7,768 nucleotides of DNA from Actinomycetes bacterium (lineage in GTDB: Bacteria > Actinomycetota > Actinomycetes > Actinomycetales > JAJYRW01): positions 1-7,768 of the forward strand of contig JAJYRW010000062.1 in NCBI GenBank assembly GCA_021793895.1, written 5' to 3'. Shown one piece after another: positions 6,268-7,768 of the stretch; position 1 is the stretch's first letter; each line of letters starts with the position of its first letter. The position numbers were made by a program, and so were the translations under genes. A model generated the notes under the pieces. That model saw only the letters and a list, made by a program, of their open reading frames with translations. It was not told where the DNA came from and ran no database searches.

Positions 6268-7092
6268 ATGGAATCCCAAGTTTCTTTTGCCACCGCACCG
6301 CCCGGCGAGGTAGCGCACGCAGCTGCCGTCGCGATCCGCGAGCGCACCGGAGTTCAGCGCCACGAGATTGCGCTCGTACTGGGGTCGGGCTGGTCCGGCG
6401 CAGCCGATCTAATTGGTGAGGTGGTCGCTGAAATCCCGGCCGGGCAGGTGCCCGGATTTGCAGCTTCAACCGTGGCGGGTCACAGCGGCGTGCTGCGCTC
6501 CATTCGGCTCAAAGGCTCGGAAAAGCACGCCCTCGTGATTGGCGCGCGCACGCATCTGTATGAGGGCTTGGGCGTCCGCCGGGTCGTGCACGGTGTGCGG
6601 ACCGCCGCCGCGCTAGGTGCCGAAGTACTGGTACTGACCAACGGTTGTGGCGGGCTTGATCCGAACGTTGCCCCGGGCACCCCGGTCCTGATTTCCGACC
6701 ACATCAACCTCACCGCAACCTCCCCGCTGGAGGGCGCCACGTTCGTTGACCTAACGGACTTGTATTCGCCGCGACTACGGGAAATAGCAAAAATTGTGGA
6801 CGGCGAACTGGGCGAGGGCGTTTATGTCCAGTTCCGCGGGCCGCACTATGAGACCCCGGCCGAGGTGCAAATGGCCCGGTTCATCGGTGGGGATTTAGTG
6901 GGCATGTCCACCGCCCTGGAGGCGATCGCGGCGCGCGAGGCCGGCTTGGAGGTTTTAGGGCTGTCACTCGTTACAAACTTGGCAGCCGGTGTGAGCCCCA
7001 CCCCGCTTTCCCATGAAGAGGTGTTGGAGGCCGGAGTCGCGGCTGGACCGCGTATTGCGAAACTTTTAGCCGAAATTGTGGAGCGGCTGTAA
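6268..7092 (+). CDS. punA: purine nucleoside phosphorylase, trimeric (PNP/MTAP) type
   Basis: This cytoplasmic enzyme splits purine (deoxy)nucleosides with phosphate into a free base and (deoxy)ribose-1-phosphate. The 274-residue length matches the trimeric, guanosine/inosine-preferring class. Visible motifs in order are the phosphate-binding L-V-L-G-S-G-W-S, V-A-G-H-S-G, R-T-H-L-Y-E-G, L-T-N-G-C-G-G-L, the signature F-R-G-P-H-Y-E-T-P-A-E (E195 and E199), V-G-M-S-T (M213-T215, phosphate and sugar contacts) and S-L-V-T-N (N237, base contact). The expected active-site residues are present. ATG 6268 is chosen because it fits the family N-terminus; the frame runs further upstream, but that part overlaps the divergent lpdA gene and looks unrelated. 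The stop overlaps the mutase start by one base (TAATG), implying translational coupling. In M. tuberculosis the homologue is called deoD and is likewise followed by pmmB. Confidence 0.93.
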   Translation: MESQVSFATAPPGEVAHAAAVAIRERTGVQRHEIALVLGSGWSGAADLIGEVVAEIPAGQVPGFAASTVAGHSGVLRSIRLKGSEKHALVIGARTHLYEGLGVRRVVHGVRTAAALGAEVLVLTNGCGGLDPNVAPGTPVLISDHINLTATSPLEGATFVDLTDLYSPRLREIAKIVDGELGEGVYVQFRGPHYETPAEVQMARFIGGDLVGMSTALEAIAAREAGLEVLGLSLVTNLAAGVSPTPLSHEEVLEAGVAAGPRIAKLLAEIVERL

Positions 7093-7768
7093 TGGACCCA
7101 CACGATATTGACTTAAACGAGTTGGAGCCGCGGGTCCTTGACTGGATTAACGCGGATCCGGACCCGAACACCGCCGCGGAATTAACCGACCTGCTCGCCC
7201 GCGCGAACTGCGATGCCCCAGATATGGCGACGGCAAACCGGGACGAAGCACTGTTGGAATTGCATGATCGCTTCGCTGGATTTTTAGAATTTGGAACCGC
7301 CGGGCTGCGGGGAACTCTGGGCGGGGGACCAAACCGCATGAACCGCGCGGTGGTTATTAAGGCCGCGGCCGGCCTAGGTGACTATCTGTCCGAGCAGTTG
7401 CGAGGCGCCGAAGATATTCGCGTGGTTATTGGCTTTGACGCGCGCCATCGCAGCGATGACTTTGCCCGAGATACCGCGGCGGTGCTCACCGCGCAGGGAA
7501 AGAAGGTTTTTCTCATAGACTCCCCCGTTCCCACCCCAATCTTGGCGTACGCTATTCGTGATTTATCGGCAGAAGCGGGCGTCATGGTCACTGCCAGCCA
7601 TAATCCGCCGCAAGATAATGGCTACAAGGTGTATCTGGGTGGACGGCTCACTGCCGCGGATGCCACCGGCGTGCAAATTGTTTCCCCGGCTGACTCCGAA
7701 ATTGCCGCTGCTATCGCGAAAATCGGCCCGGCGCGACAGGTAACGCGGGCTGAAGCGGGTTGGCAGGT
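7092..7768 (+). CDS. pmmB: phospho-sugar mutase (PMM/PGM superfamily, PGM2-like), N-terminal part; 3' end outside window
   Basis: Members of this superfamily move a phosphate between positions 1 and 6 of hexoses, or 1 and 5 of pentoses, through a phosphoserine enzyme. The 225 full codons visible contain F-G-T-A-G-L-R-G (67-74) followed by G-G-G-P-N-R-M-N, typical of the PGM2/PgcA branch, and the active-site loop T-A-S-H-N-P-P-Q-D-N-G-Y-K with catalytic Ser169. The frame has no stop up to the right edge; the D-x-D-x-D metal loop and the sugar-binding and C-terminal domains lie beyond it. ATG 7092 shares its A with the punA stop codon, so the gene is translated with the phosphorylase. M. tuberculosis pmmB is named as a phosphomannomutase. 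The PGM2-like motifs and the punA coupling make phosphopentomutase activity (ribose-1-phosphate to ribose-5-phosphate) an attractive alternative, but this is inference. Confidence 0.92.
   Translation, partial: MDPHDIDLNELEPRVLDWINADPDPNTAAELTDLLARANCDAPDMATANRDEALLELHDRFAGFLEFGTAGLRGTLGGGPNRMNRAVVIKAAAGLGDYLSEQLRGAEDIRVVIGFDARHRSDDFARDTAAVLTAQGKKVFLIDSPVPTPILAYAIRDLSAEAGVMVTASHNPPQDNGYKVYLGGRLTAADATGVQIVSPADSEIAAAIAKIGPARQVTRAEAGWQ

Overview
The window reads as chromosomal DNA from a GC-rich actinobacterium. The evidence is third-position G/C bias, GTG and TTG as alternative start codons, and five of the six large genes having close relatives among actinobacterial housekeeping genes. From memory, the gene set resembles the Mycobacterium tuberculosis neighbourhood Rv3282 (maf), Rv3285 (accA3), Rv3303c (lpdA), Rv3307 (deoD/punA) and Rv3308 (pmmB), with the intervening mycobacterial genes missing or replaced. 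The genus cannot be fixed from this sequence. No tRNA, rRNA, CRISPR array, transposon, phage gene or other sign of recent transfer was seen.

Layout. (1) 2-259, +: the C-terminal end of a Maf-type nucleotide pyrophosphatase, cut by the left edge. (2) 260-522: a 263-bp intergenic leader with a possible promoter, adjoining stem-loops and four degenerate units of about 25 bp that run into the next start codon. (3) 523-2316, +: a biotin carboxylase/biotin carrier fusion, the alpha subunit of an acyl-CoA carboxylase. (4) 2452-4668, +: a protein of about 13 membrane segments carrying a C-terminal endonuclease/exonuclease/phosphatase (EEP) domain. (5) 4669-4749: a short convergent spacer with stem-loops and a possible 18-residue ORF. 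(6) 4750-6213, -: an LpdA-like flavoprotein without the dithiol active site. (7) 6268-7092, +: trimeric-type purine nucleoside phosphorylase. (8) 7092-7768, +: a phosphohexomutase/phosphopentomutase-family enzyme, overlapping the previous stop by one base and cut by the right edge.

How the genes fit together. The carboxylase alpha subunit supplies carboxybiotin to separate carboxyltransferase beta subunits, making malonyl-CoA or methylmalonyl-CoA for lipid synthesis; in relatives maf lies close to those beta and epsilon genes. The phosphorylase and mutase form a translationally coupled pair that fits nucleoside salvage: the phosphorylase releases a purine base and (deoxy)ribose-1-phosphate, and the mutase could convert that to the 5-phosphate. 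The flavoprotein is transcribed away from this pair and probably reduces quinones or other acceptors with NAD(P)H. The membrane EEP protein is the least understood gene here.

The window is mainly ordinary core genome. The points most worth a second look are the repeat array in the carboxylase leader, the membrane-EEP fusion, the small ORF in the convergent spacer and the mutase as a possible phosphopentomutase.
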